A DNA stretch of 64,000 nt. Origin: Gammaproteobacteria bacterium. GTDB lineage: Bacteria; Pseudomonadota; Gammaproteobacteria; Steroidobacterales; Steroidobacteraceae. Every line of letters starts with the position of its first letter. Position 1 is the stretch's first letter. The DNA lies in assembly GCA_025359205.1 (NCBI GenBank), contig JANYHD010000029.1, positions 86,524-150,523 on the forward strand. The letters run 5' to 3'. The position numbers and the translations under genes are program-made. Shown here piece by piece: positions 34,500 to 43,484 of the stretch. The notes under the pieces are model-generated. The model was not told where the DNA came from, did no database searches, and saw only the letters and a list, made by a program, of their open reading frames with translations.

Positions 34500-37021
34500 G
34501 TCAGCCGGATCACATCGATTCGCTGCTGCGGTTGGTTGCACCGCTGGCTGGTTGGGTGCTGTCGCTCGCGGAAGTTCCTGACCCGGTTTTTGCCGGCGCC
34601 ATGGCTGGCGACGGCGTGGCCATCGACCCGACGGGCAACACCCTGCATGCGCCCTGCGACGGGGTCGTCGTGCTGATGGGGGCTGCCCGGCACGCGCTGA
34701 CCGTGCGCAGCCGGGCTGGCGACGTGTTGTTGCACGTGGGTATCGATACCGTGCAGCTCGGCGGCGCCGGGTTCACGCTGCGCGTGCGCGACGGTGAAGC
34801 CGTGCGCGCCGGCCAGCCCCTGCTCGATTTCGACCTCGATGCAATTGTGCGGCGCGCGCCCAGCGCCATTACGCCCGTGCTGCTCGCCGGCGCGCGGCCA
34901 GGTCTCGTCGTGCAGCGCCAGAGCGGGCGGCGCGTCGCAGTCGGCGAATTCCTGTTTGCCATCGCGCCGCCGGCCGTGGATGCCGCTGGCATGGCGGCGC
35001 CGCCGGGCGTGCAGCTGAGCGTCGCCTTTCGCGTTCCATTCGATCACGGCCTGCATGCACGGCCCGCGGCGCGTGTTGCCGCCGCGTTGGGCGCTGTCGA
35101 TGCGCAGGTCATGCTGCGCGCGCGCGGCAGGGAAGCCAACGCCAGAAGTACCGTGGCCATGATGGCACTCGGCGTGGAGCGCGGCGAGATCATCACCGCA
35201 ATCATCAGCGGGCCTGATGCGGATGCCGCCCTGACTGCACTCGCCGGATTGCTCAATCGCGTTGCTGACGCGCCGCGCGCGCACACACAACCCCAGGTGG
35301 AGGTGGCGCAAGCACCACCATCGCCCCCGCTCGCCGGTACACGCCTCGGCGCCGTAGTCGCTGCGCGCGGCCTGGCCGTGGGCCGCGCCGCGCCACTTCA
35401 AGACGTCGATCCGCCCGTCAGCGCGCCGTTGGGTGATGCCGATGCGGAGCGCGGCCGGCTGGTGGCGGCAATCGATGCGGTCAGTGAGTTCCTGCGCGGA
35501 CTTGCCGCCGCAAGCCAAAGCGCACAGCGCGGCGTGCTCGACGCGCATCTCGCGTTGCTGGCGGATCCCACCTTGCGGCAGCAGGCCACGGCGCAGATCG
35601 CGCGCGGCGCCAGCGCCGGCGCGGCCTGGCGATCCACGCTGCGCAGCGCGGCCGCGGCGCTCGCGGCACTCGATGATGCGCGCATGGCGGAGCGGCGCGC
35701 TGACCTGCTCGACATCGAACGCCAGGTGCTGCGGGTGCTGGGCGGCGCATCCCCCAATTCGTCCGGCGCCCTGCCCGAGCAGGCCATCGTGCTGGCGGCG
35801 GAGCTGTTGCCCTCGCAGCTGTTGACGCTGGATGCGAGCCGGCTGGCCGGACTGTGCATGGCAGAGGGCGGCGCGACCTCACACGTGGCCATCCTCGCCG
35901 CATCCATGGGATTGCCAATGCTGGTGGCGGCTGGCCGCTCGGTACTGGCAATCAACGCGGGAACTCCGCTGGTGCTCGACGCTGAGGCAGGTCACTTGCT
36001 GGTGGATCCGCCCGCTGCCGAGCTCGATGCTACGCGCACACTGATCACGCGGCGCAAGCTTGAACGTGAGCAGGACGAAGCGGTGGCGCAACAAAGCGCA
36101 CACATGCGCGACGGCACCCGCATTCACGTCTACTGCAATCTCGGCACGGCGGCAGAGGCTGCGCCCGCCGTTGAGGCGGGAGCCGAAGGCTGCGGACTGT
36201 TGCGCACGGAGTTCCTGTTCCTCGATCGCCTCGAGGCTCCGGGCGAGGACGAGCAGCTCGCCGAATACCAGGCCATCGCCACGGCGCTGGCGGGCCGCAC
36301 GCTGACCATCCGCACGCTTGATGCCGGCGGCGACAAGCCCATCGCCTACCTGCCTACGCCGCGCGAGGAAAACCCGGCGCTGGGACTGCGCGGCCTGCGC
36401 ACGAGCCAGGCGCGCCCCGAACTCCTGACCACGCAGTTGCGCGCGATCCTGCGGGTCACGCCGGCGCGCCAATGCCGCGTGCTACTGCCGATGGTGACGG
36501 AGCTGGCGGAGGTGCGTGCGGTGCGCGAACAACTCGTCGCCTTGGCCACCGAGCTCAAGGTACCGGCGCCGGAACTCGGCATCATGATCGAGACGCCCGC
36601 ATCCGCGCTGCTGGCCGACCAGCTGTGCGCGCACATCGACTTCGTGTCGATCGGCAGCAATGATCTTTCGCAGTACACGCTCGCTATGGACCGCCTGCAT
36701 CCGACGCTGGCGCCACATCTCGACGCGCTGCACCCCGCCGTGCTGCGGCTCATCCAGCGTGCGGCGGCGGCCGGCAACGCACGCGGCATCGAAGTGGGCG
36801 TGTGCGGAGGGTTGGCCTCCGACCCAGCCGCCGTACCGCTGCTGCTCGGTCTCGGTGTGCGCGAGCTCTCGGCGGTGCCGGCGCAGATTCCGCGCATCAA
36901 GAGCCTGGCGCGCGGCCTGAGGCTCGCGGACTGCGTGGCGCTCGCCCGCGAGGCCCTCGAGCTCGAAGCGGCCGCAGCGGTGCGAGCGCTGGTTCGTGAA
37001 TGGAGTGTGCGCAATGCCTAG
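34496..37021 (+). CDS. Fused PTS protein IIA(Glc-type)-HPr-enzyme I
   Basis: An 841-residue soluble phosphotransfer protein combining three usually separate steps. Residues 1-165 are a IIA(Glc/Nag) domain with phospho-histidine H80 ('LLHVGIDTV'). Residues 175-265 are HPr with H187 ('GLHARPAA'). Residues 285-841 are enzyme I with H463 ('GGATSHVAIL'), 'EAGAEGCGLLRTEFLF', 'RTLDAGGDKPIAYL' and 'DFVSIGSNDLSQYTLAMDR'. It carries phosphate from PEP to the NagE IIB cysteine, so the transporter needs no other PTS protein. Coupled to nagX by ATGA and to nagE by an eight-base overlap. Confidence 0.93.
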   Translation: MSQPDHIDSLLRLVAPLAGWVLSLAEVPDPVFAGAMAGDGVAIDPTGNTLHAPCDGVVVLMGAARHALTVRSRAGDVLLHVGIDTVQLGGAGFTLRVRDGEAVRAGQPLLDFDLDAIVRRAPSAITPVLLAGARPGLVVQRQSGRRVAVGEFLFAIAPPAVDAAGMAAPPGVQLSVAFRVPFDHGLHARPAARVAAALGAVDAQVMLRARGREANARSTVAMMALGVERGEIITAIISGPDADAALTALAGLLNRVADAPRAHTQPQVEVAQAPPSPPLAGTRLGAVVAARGLAVGRAAPLQDVDPPVSAPLGDADAERGRLVAAIDAVSEFLRGLAAASQSAQRGVLDAHLALLADPTLRQQATAQIARGASAGAAWRSTLRSAAAALAALDDARMAERRADLLDIERQVLRVLGGASPNSSGALPEQAIVLAAELLPSQLLTLDASRLAGLCMAEGGATSHVAILAASMGLPMLVAAGRSVLAINAGTPLVLDAEAGHLLVDPPAAELDATRTLITRRKLEREQDEAVAQQSAHMRDGTRIHVYCNLGTAAEAAPAVEAGAEGCGLLRTEFLFLDRLEAPGEDEQLAEYQAIATALAGRTLTIRTLDAGGDKPIAYLPTPREENPALGLRGLRTSQARPELLTTQLRAILRVTPARQCRVLLPMVTELAEVRAVREQLVALATELKVPAPELGIMIETPASALLADQLCAHIDFVSIGSNDLSQYTLAMDRLHPTLAPHLDALHPAVLRLIQRAAAAGNARGIEVGVCGGLASDPAAVPLLLGLGVRELSAVPAQIPRIKSLARGLRLADCVALAREALELEAAAAVRALVREWSVRNA

Positions 37022-38801
37022 AACCGTCGAAGGACTGCAACGCCTGGGACGGGCGCTGATGCTGCCGATTGCCGTGCTGCCGGTGGCGAGCATGCTGCTG
37101 CGGCTCGGGCAACCAGACCTGCTGAATATTCCCGTGCTGGCTGCGGCCGGCGACGCCATCTTCTCCAATCTCGGCCTCGTGTTCGCGGTGGGTGTCGCGG
37201 TCGGCTTTGCACGCGAGAATCACGGCGCGGCTGGACTCGCGGGCCTGGTCGGATTCCTGGTCGCCACGCACGGCGCTGGATCTCTGCTGGCGATTCCAGG
37301 CTCTGTTACCGCAGGACTCGCCGGTGCGGCGGCCGACGCGGCCGCTGCAGCCTGGCGCGCACAACAGCTCTCGAAACTCAGCATGCCGGTTGGAATATTG
37401 TCGGGCTTGATCGCGGGCTTCGCCTACAACCGCTACAGCGAGATCAAACTGCCTGATTACCTGGCCTTCTTCGGCGGCCGGCGCTTCGTGCCGATCGTCA
37501 CCGGCTGCTTCGGAATCGTAGTCGCGCTCGCCTTTGGCCTGGCCTGGCCGCTGCTCGCGCGCGGCATGGACGGCCTGAGCCTCGCCGTCGTCGGGGCTGG
37601 TTCCTGGGGGCTATTTGCCTATGGCGTGCTGAACCGACTGTTGATCGTCACCGGACTGCACCACATTCTGAACAGCGTCGTATGGTTTGTGCTGGGCGAC
37701 TACCACGGCATCACCGGTGATATCCATCGCTTCCAGGCCGGTGATCCGACGGCCGGCGCATTCATGAGCGGTTTCTTCCCGGTCATCATGTTCGGCCTGC
37801 CAGGCGCCTGCCTGGCGATGTACCGGGCTGCGAGACCCGAGCGGCGGCGGGTAGTGGGCGGGTTGCTGTTGTCAATAACACTCACCTCCTTCCTCACCGG
37901 AGTCACTGAGCCGGTTGAGTTCACGTTCATGTTTCTCGCGCCGCTCCTGTTCGCGGTGCACGCCGTGCTCACGGGTCTCGCCATGGTGATCATGCATGTG
38001 CTGGGCGTGCATTTGGGTTTTGGCTTTTCGGCGGGCCTGTTTGACTACGTGCTGAATTTTCACCTCGCCACCCGACCGCTGTGGCTGTTGCCAATCGGTG
38101 CCGCTTACTTTCTGTTGTACTTCTGGCTGTTCCGATTTGCCATCGCGCGCTTCAACCTTGCGACACCCGGCCGGGAACTTGCGCCCGCCGCGGGTGAGCA
38201 CGCCTACGCGCGTGCGCCTGCAGCGCGCGGCAGCCGCGCCGCTGGCTTGGTGGAAGCACTCGGTGGTGCCGCCAACCTCAGGTCAGTCGATGCGTGCACA
38301 ACGCGCCTGCGCCTGAGTGTGGTGGACGGAGCGCGTGTCGACGCCGCCGCGCTCGCGCGGCTCGGCGCCATGGGCGTGGTGCGCCCGGCGCCAACCGCCG
38401 TGCAGGTCGTGTTGGGGCCCATCGCCGACCAGGTGGCGGGTGAGATCAGGGCCTACCTGCGTGGCGAGGGGGCGCGGGCTGCCGCGGCCACTGCCACTGC
38501 CGATGCTGATACCGATGCTCAAGCAGGCCAGTCAGGCGACGCAGTCGAAGAGTCGACGTCCGTCGACCTGCGCGCGCTGCTCAATGCGCTTGGTGGGGCG
38601 GACAACATCACTTCAGTCGCAAGCGCGGCGGGCAGAGTGCTGCTGACCGTGGCGCGAGCGGATTTGCTCGACCACGAATCGCTGGATGCCCTGATCACTC
38701 GTGGTGTGGTCATGACAACCACCGGCACCCTCCATCTGCTGTTGGGTGCGCAGGCCTCGTCCGTGGCGGACGGCCTGCGCGCCCCCGCCGCCCCCCGCTG
38801 A
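37014..38801 (+). CDS. nagE: PTS N-acetylglucosamine permease IICB with an extra degenerate IIB-like domain
   Basis: A 595-residue permease that imports GlcNAc as GlcNAc-6-P. The IIC membrane part (about residues 1-385) has 'LQRLGRALMLPIAVLPVASMLLRLG' and 'LFAYGVLNRLLIVTGLHHILN', typical of the glucose/GlcNAc group. A IIB domain follows with phosphocysteine C428 in 'SVDACTTRLRLSV'. After an Ala/Asp-rich linker comes a second IIB-like copy (about residues 520-595, 'LLNALGGADNITSVASAAGRVLLTV') in which alanine (538) replaces the cysteine. The IIA domain is supplied by the preceding fused protein. Confidence 0.9.
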   Translation: MPRTVEGLQRLGRALMLPIAVLPVASMLLRLGQPDLLNIPVLAAAGDAIFSNLGLVFAVGVAVGFARENHGAAGLAGLVGFLVATHGAGSLLAIPGSVTAGLAGAAADAAAAAWRAQQLSKLSMPVGILSGLIAGFAYNRYSEIKLPDYLAFFGGRRFVPIVTGCFGIVVALAFGLAWPLLARGMDGLSLAVVGAGSWGLFAYGVLNRLLIVTGLHHILNSVVWFVLGDYHGITGDIHRFQAGDPTAGAFMSGFFPVIMFGLPGACLAMYRAARPERRRVVGGLLLSITLTSFLTGVTEPVEFTFMFLAPLLFAVHAVLTGLAMVIMHVLGVHLGFGFSAGLFDYVLNFHLATRPLWLLPIGAAYFLLYFWLFRFAIARFNLATPGRELAPAAGEHAYARAPAARGSRAAGLVEALGGAANLRSVDACTTRLRLSVVDGARVDAAALARLGAMGVVRPAPTAVQVVLGPIADQVAGEIRAYLRGEGARAAAATATADADTDAQAGQSGDAVEESTSVDLRALLNALGGADNITSVASAAGRVLLTVARADLLDHESLDALITRGVVMTTTGTLHLLLGAQASSVADGLRAPAAPR

Positions 38802-38873
38802 GCAGCCACACGCGGACCGCAACAGGGCAGGTGCCCCGGTGTTCCCGCGGCCGAGGCGGGCTGCGCGCGGCGC

Positions 38874-38904
38874 TTGACCTTTCAAATTAGTGGTATTATA
38901 TTGG
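38874..38904 (+). promoter_or_regulatory. TonB-receptor promoter with overlapping NagR operator
   Basis: -35 TTGACC (38874-38879), 17-base spacer, -10 TATATT (38897-38902). TGGTATTATATTGG (38891-38904) covers the -10, matching the hexosaminidase promoter site at 13 of 14 bases and in identical register. About 115 bases of leader precede the receptor ATG. Confidence 0.7.
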
Positions 38905-39018
38905 CCCTTAACTGGTGTTGGACGGGGGAACGCGTCAACTGCACCGGTCATAAATTGGCTAACCGCAGCTTTTCGCGGAACAGCAATGGGATTGACGTAC
39001 AGGACAGCTTGAGGAGTC

Positions 39019-41784
39019 ATGGCAATGAATCGGATCACTTTTGCGGTCAAATCAGCCCTCGGGCTCGCGATGCTGGCGCCCCCGGCGCTCGTTTTCGCGC
39101 AGACCACGCCGGCTGCGCAATCGAGCGGCCTCGAGGAAGTGGTAGTGACTGGTATTCGCCATTCGTTGCAGGAATCGCTGGCCGCGAAGCGCGCCGCGAA
39201 CGAGGTGGTGGAGGTAGTCACTGCCGAAGACATCGGCAAGATGCCCGACAAGAACGTTGCCGACTCGCTCACGCGCGTGTCGGGCGTCACCACCAGTTCG
39301 GCCAGCGCCAATGAAGGCGGCTTCGACGAAAATGACCGCGTCAGCATGCGCGGCACCAATCCTAGCCTCACGCAGACGCTGATCAACGGACATGGCGTTG
39401 CGGCTGGCGACTGGTTCGTGCTGAACCAGGTGCAGCAGGTCGGGCGCAGCGTCAGCTACACGCTGCTGCCGTCCGAGCTCGTGAGCTCCGTGGTCGTGCA
39501 CAAGAGTTCGCAGGCCTCGCTGGTCGAGGGCGGCGTCGCCGGTTCGATCGACATCGTCACGCGCAAGCCGCTCGACTTCAAGAATCCGCTGACCTTGCAG
39601 GGCTCCGCCGGCGTGGTGAGCGCGAATCTGCCTTCGAAGACCGATGGCCAGTACAGTGCGCTGTTCAATTGGAAAAACGACACCGGCAATTTCGGCGTGC
39701 TGGTGCAGGGGTTCTGGGAATCGCGGCACCTGCGGCGCGACGGCGTGGAACTGCTGGGCTACGAACAGTTCGCCGCCGGCAGCGCGGTGGCGACGGCGCA
39801 TCCCGACCTCGCCGGCGTGTACTACCCGGCGCTCATCGGCGCGGCGCTGTTCGAGCAGAAGCGCGAGCGCAAGGGCGGGCTCGTCGACGTCGAATTCAAG
39901 CCCAGCGATGACGTGACGATCGACCTTTCGGGCTTCTCCTCGAAACTCGATGCATCGAACTACAACCGCAATTACCTGATGTGGCTCACGCACTTCGTGG
40001 CCAAGGGCGCCGGCCAGGGTCCTGACCCGGGGTATGTGGTGACCAACGGTACGCTGACCAAGGCGAACTTCTCGCCGGTCGCCGGCACGTTCTACGGCGT
40101 CTACGACCAGATTTCCCGTCCCGACGAGAGTGCGAGCTCGAATTTCATCAACCTGGATGTCAATTGGCGCAGCAGCGACGCGCTGAGCTTCCTCGGGCAG
40201 CTCGGCACCTCGAAGGGTGATGGCAAGACACCGACACAGAACGTGTCAGAGACGCTCCCCGGCACCGGCAACGGCGCCGGCTACAGCCTGAACGGCGTGG
40301 GTTCGGGGCCGGACTTCAACTTCGGCGCCACCAACAATACGCAGCCCTTTCCTTCCACGGCGACAGCGCTCGACAAGGCTACGCTGCCGTTCGGTTGGAT
40401 CTTTGGCGCCCAGAACATCGACGTCAAGGACAAGGAGACCTGGGCCAAAATCGACGGCGATTTCAAGGTCAGCGAGGATTCCTGGACCGACTTCAAGTTC
40501 GGTCTCCGCTACCAGACGCACGAGCGGTCTTCCGATCACGCCATCGCGCAGGGTCCGACCTGGAGCGGGCCGCCGGGCAACGGTGGTACCGACACCTCGA
40601 ACTATCCGTCGACCTGGACCAACTACCCGTCTAACTTCAATACTTTCGGCGGCTCGATCCCCACTGGCATCTGGTACTGGTCCCCGGAGCAGCTGGCCAC
40701 CTACAACGGCCCGGGCATGGCGCAGCGTGACCCCGTGGCGCGCGAGTACTACCAGTTCCTCTTTGACGTGAAGGAAAAGAACACAGCGGCCTACGCGCAG
40801 CTCGACTTCAAGGGCTCGAAGTGGGCAGCCAACGTGGGTGTGCGCCTCGTCCGTACGGACGAGCATGCGGTGACCTACACGCAGGTGAGCGCCACCACAC
40901 CGGGCGCGATCACGACCTCCGCGTTCGGACCCTTCATCGGCATTCCGGTTGATCACAGCTACACCAACGTGCTGAGCAGCGCCAACTTCAAGCTGGATGT
41001 ACGGCCAGACCTGGTGGCGCGGTTCGCCGTGGCCCAGACCATGACGCGCGCCGACTATTCGGCGCTGGCCGGATTCACCGACCTGTCGCCACCTGGCGTA
41101 TTGGGCGGCACGGGCACGGGTTCGGGCGGCAATCCGGATCTCAAGCCGATCCTGTCGAACAACGTGGACGCGGGCCTGGAGTGGTATTTCGCCAAGCGCT
41201 CGCTGCTGTCAGCCGGCCTGTTCTACATGGATCTGCAGAACTACGTGGGCTTCGGTTCGGAAACCAAAAGCTACCTGACCTTCGACGTGCTGCATCCGAA
41301 TGGTGCGCAGGTGCCTTACCTCCTGACCGTGCCGGTCAACGCGCAGGGGCGCGTACAGGGCCTTGAGCTGGCCTACCAGCAGGCGCTGACCGACAACTTC
41401 GGCGTGGCGGCAAACTACACCTACGCCGACGGCAAGCAGACTTCGCTCGTGAGCAACGGCGACGACCGTCTCGTGGGCACCTCGAAGAGCACTTACAACG
41501 TCAGCGGTTACTTCGAGAACACGCACTTCAGTGCGCGCCTGACCTACACCTACCGTTCGGCGTTCTTCAGCGGCCTGGATCGCAACACGGCATTCTCACA
41601 GGATGCCATCGGCGGGCTGGCTGCATCGTTCGCCTACACCCTCAACGACAAGCTGTCGTTCACGCTCGACGGACAGAACCTGAACAACCCGATGCTCAAG
41701 TACTACGCAGCCAATACTGACCAGCCGCGCGCTTTCTACCGCAACGGCCAGCAGTACTACTTCACCGTCCGCTTCAAGATGTAG
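39019..41784 (+). CDS. TonB-dependent outer-membrane receptor, proposed chitooligosaccharide uptake
   Basis: A 921-residue receptor with a signal peptide (cleavage near VFAQ), a TonB box 'LEEVVVTG', a plug domain ('IGKMPDKNVADSLTRVSGV', 'DENDRVSMRGTNPSLTQTLING', 'VEGGVAGSIDIVTRKPLDF') and a C-terminal 22-strand barrel ending in aromatic 'YYFTVRFKM'. The plug wording is that of the carbohydrate-type receptors common in Xanthomonadales and Caulobacterales. GAGGAG precedes the ATG. Its promoter carries the same operator as the nag units, so GlcNAc oligomers are the likely cargo. It heads a unit with the halogenase and cupin_8 genes. Confidence 0.88.
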   Translation: MAMNRITFAVKSALGLAMLAPPALVFAQTTPAAQSSGLEEVVVTGIRHSLQESLAAKRAANEVVEVVTAEDIGKMPDKNVADSLTRVSGVTTSSASANEGGFDENDRVSMRGTNPSLTQTLINGHGVAAGDWFVLNQVQQVGRSVSYTLLPSELVSSVVVHKSSQASLVEGGVAGSIDIVTRKPLDFKNPLTLQGSAGVVSANLPSKTDGQYSALFNWKNDTGNFGVLVQGFWESRHLRRDGVELLGYEQFAAGSAVATAHPDLAGVYYPALIGAALFEQKRERKGGLVDVEFKPSDDVTIDLSGFSSKLDASNYNRNYLMWLTHFVAKGAGQGPDPGYVVTNGTLTKANFSPVAGTFYGVYDQISRPDESASSNFINLDVNWRSSDALSFLGQLGTSKGDGKTPTQNVSETLPGTGNGAGYSLNGVGSGPDFNFGATNNTQPFPSTATALDKATLPFGWIFGAQNIDVKDKETWAKIDGDFKVSEDSWTDFKFGLRYQTHERSSDHAIAQGPTWSGPPGNGGTDTSNYPSTWTNYPSNFNTFGGSIPTGIWYWSPEQLATYNGPGMAQRDPVAREYYQFLFDVKEKNTAAYAQLDFKGSKWAANVGVRLVRTDEHAVTYTQVSATTPGAITTSAFGPFIGIPVDHSYTNVLSSANFKLDVRPDLVARFAVAQTMTRADYSALAGFTDLSPPGVLGGTGTGSGGNPDLKPILSNNVDAGLEWYFAKRSLLSAGLFYMDLQNYVGFGSETKSYLTFDVLHPNGAQVPYLLTVPVNAQGRVQGLELAYQQALTDNFGVAANYTYADGKQTSLVSNGDDRLVGTSKSTYNVSGYFENTHFSARLTYTYRSAFFSGLDRNTAFSQDAIGGLAASFAYTLNDKLSFTLDGQNLNNPMLKYYAANTDQPRAFYRNGQQYYFTVRFKM

Positions 41785-41790
41785 CAGCGT

Positions 41791-41824
41791 GTGGACGCAC
41801 CGGCCCCGTGGCTGGTGCGTCCAC
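41791..41824 (+). terminator. Strong hairpin between the receptor and halogenase genes
   Basis: Perfect 11-base arms, GTGGACGCACC / GGTGCGTCCAC, with a 12-base loop, seven bases after the receptor stop. There is no T-run, so it may protect the receptor mRNA 3' end or attenuate readthrough into the halogenase rather than fully terminate. Confidence 0.5.
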
Positions 41825-41873
41825 CTGCCGCGGGCCAGTGGAGCGTGCCAGCGGATGGGTGCATGCTAGGCCT

Positions 41874-43484
41874 GTGACCGCGACGCTCTTCAATTACAGC
41901 TACCGACCTCCCGCTGCGGATGCCCGCCAGGCATCCCAAGGCCCACTGCCGTTCCGCCGCATCGTTATCGTGGGCGGCGGGACCGCTGGCTGGATGACAG
42001 CCCTGACGCTGGCGCGCTCGCTGCTGCGACGCGGCGTCGAGATAACGCTGCTTGAATCCCCCTCCGTGGGCATCATCGGCGTGGGCGAAGGATCCACGCC
42101 CTGGCTGCGCGGCTTCTTCGACGGGTTGGGGATCGAGGAGACCGAGTGGATGCCGGCCTGCCATGCCACCTACAAGTGCGGCATCACTTTCGATGGCTGG
42201 TCGACCAAGCCTGGCTTCGAGAGCTACTTTCATCCGTTCGCCTCGATGCTCGACAACCTGACGATGACGCAGTTCATCCACAACGTGGAAACCCGCGTCA
42301 GGGGTGTCGATCTCGAAGCGCGGCCGGACCGCTACTTCATCGCGGCGCGCCTGGCGAAGCAGCAGCGGGCGCCGAAGCCGGCGGAAAACTTCCCCTTCGA
42401 CATCTGGCACGGCTACCACTTCGACGCGGCACTGCTGGGCCAGTTCCTGCAGCAACAGGCGGTGGCGCTCGGCGTGCGCCACGAGCAGCGCCACGTTACG
42501 CACGCCAGCGTGGACGAGCGCGGCAACATCACGGCGGTGCACATCCGCGAGGGCGAGTCCATTGCGGCGGACATCTACGTGGACTGCAGCGGGTTTGCCG
42601 GTCTGCTGATCGAACAGGCGCTGCACACGCCCTACGTCAGCTTTTCCGGCAATCTCTACAATGATGCGGCGGTGGCCATGCCGACACCGATCGGCGCGGC
42701 TATCCCATCGGAAACGGTCTCCACCGCGCTCCGGCACGGTTGGGCCTGGAAGATTCCGCTGACCAGCCGCTACGGCAACGGCTACGTGTACAGCAGCCGT
42801 TACTGCTCGGCCGAGCAGGCAGAGTTCGAGTTGCGCGAGCGGCTGGGGTTGCTGGACGCCGACGTGCCAGCTCGGCACCTGAAAATGAAGAGTGGTCGCG
42901 TAACACGTCACTGGAACGCAAATTGCGTGGCCATTGGCCTGTCACAAGGATTCATCGAACCGCTCGAGGCCACGGCACTGCTGTTCGTGCAGCAGACGGC
43001 TGCGGCGTTCACGGCATGCCTGGATCGCGGCGAGCTGGGCGAGCCGGCACGCGAACGATTCAACCAGCAGGTCAACGAACATTTTGAAGGCACGCGTGAC
43101 TACATCGTGACCCACTACAAGACCAATACCCGCACTGACACTGATTACTGGCGTGACAACGCCGCGAACCGCGACATCTCCGACTCGCTCAAAAAACTCT
43201 ACTCGCTGTGGATGGACGGCAAGAGCATCGCGCCAGGGGTACGTGAGCAGCAGATAGGCAAAGGCTATCCTGTATTTTCCTGGTACTCCATCATGGCGGG
43301 CATGGGCATCTTCCCCGACGCCGCTACCCTGCGGCCGCCACTCGCAGCCGAGGCACGCTACAGCATGACGGAAATCGATGACCTGCTCGAACGCAGCGCC
43401 GCCAACTATCGCGATCACCGCGAAGTGCTCGCCGACATACCGCGGCGACGCAGCGGCGACGCGCTGCAGATCTATTTCTGGTGA
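41874..43484 (+). CDS. Flavin-dependent tryptophan-halogenase-like protein
   Basis: A 536-residue protein of the tryptophan 7-halogenase family. The FAD motif GGGTAGW is at residues 34-40. 'GVGEGSTPWL' follows, then K101 in 'ATYKCGITFDGW', at the position of the catalytic lysine that forms the chloramine, and the family hallmark WxWxIP ('WAWKIP', residues 290-295). 'NCVAIGLSQGFIEPLEATALLF' closes the FAD site. All key residues are present, so activity is plausible. It uses FADH2, oxygen and halide; the substrate is unknown. It lies between a TonB-dependent receptor and a cupin_8 gene. The GTG at 41874 gives the usual N-terminus; the ribosome site is weak. Confidence 0.85.
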   Translation: MTATLFNYSYRPPAADARQASQGPLPFRRIVIVGGGTAGWMTALTLARSLLRRGVEITLLESPSVGIIGVGEGSTPWLRGFFDGLGIEETEWMPACHATYKCGITFDGWSTKPGFESYFHPFASMLDNLTMTQFIHNVETRVRGVDLEARPDRYFIAARLAKQQRAPKPAENFPFDIWHGYHFDAALLGQFLQQQAVALGVRHEQRHVTHASVDERGNITAVHIREGESIAADIYVDCSGFAGLLIEQALHTPYVSFSGNLYNDAAVAMPTPIGAAIPSETVSTALRHGWAWKIPLTSRYGNGYVYSSRYCSAEQAEFELRERLGLLDADVPARHLKMKSGRVTRHWNANCVAIGLSQGFIEPLEATALLFVQQTAAAFTACLDRGELGEPARERFNQQVNEHFEGTRDYIVTHYKTNTRTDTDYWRDNAANRDISDSLKKLYSLWMDGKSIAPGVREQQIGKGYPVFSWYSIMAGMGIFPDAATLRPPLAAEARYSMTEIDDLLERSAANYRDHREVLADIPRRRSGDALQIYFW

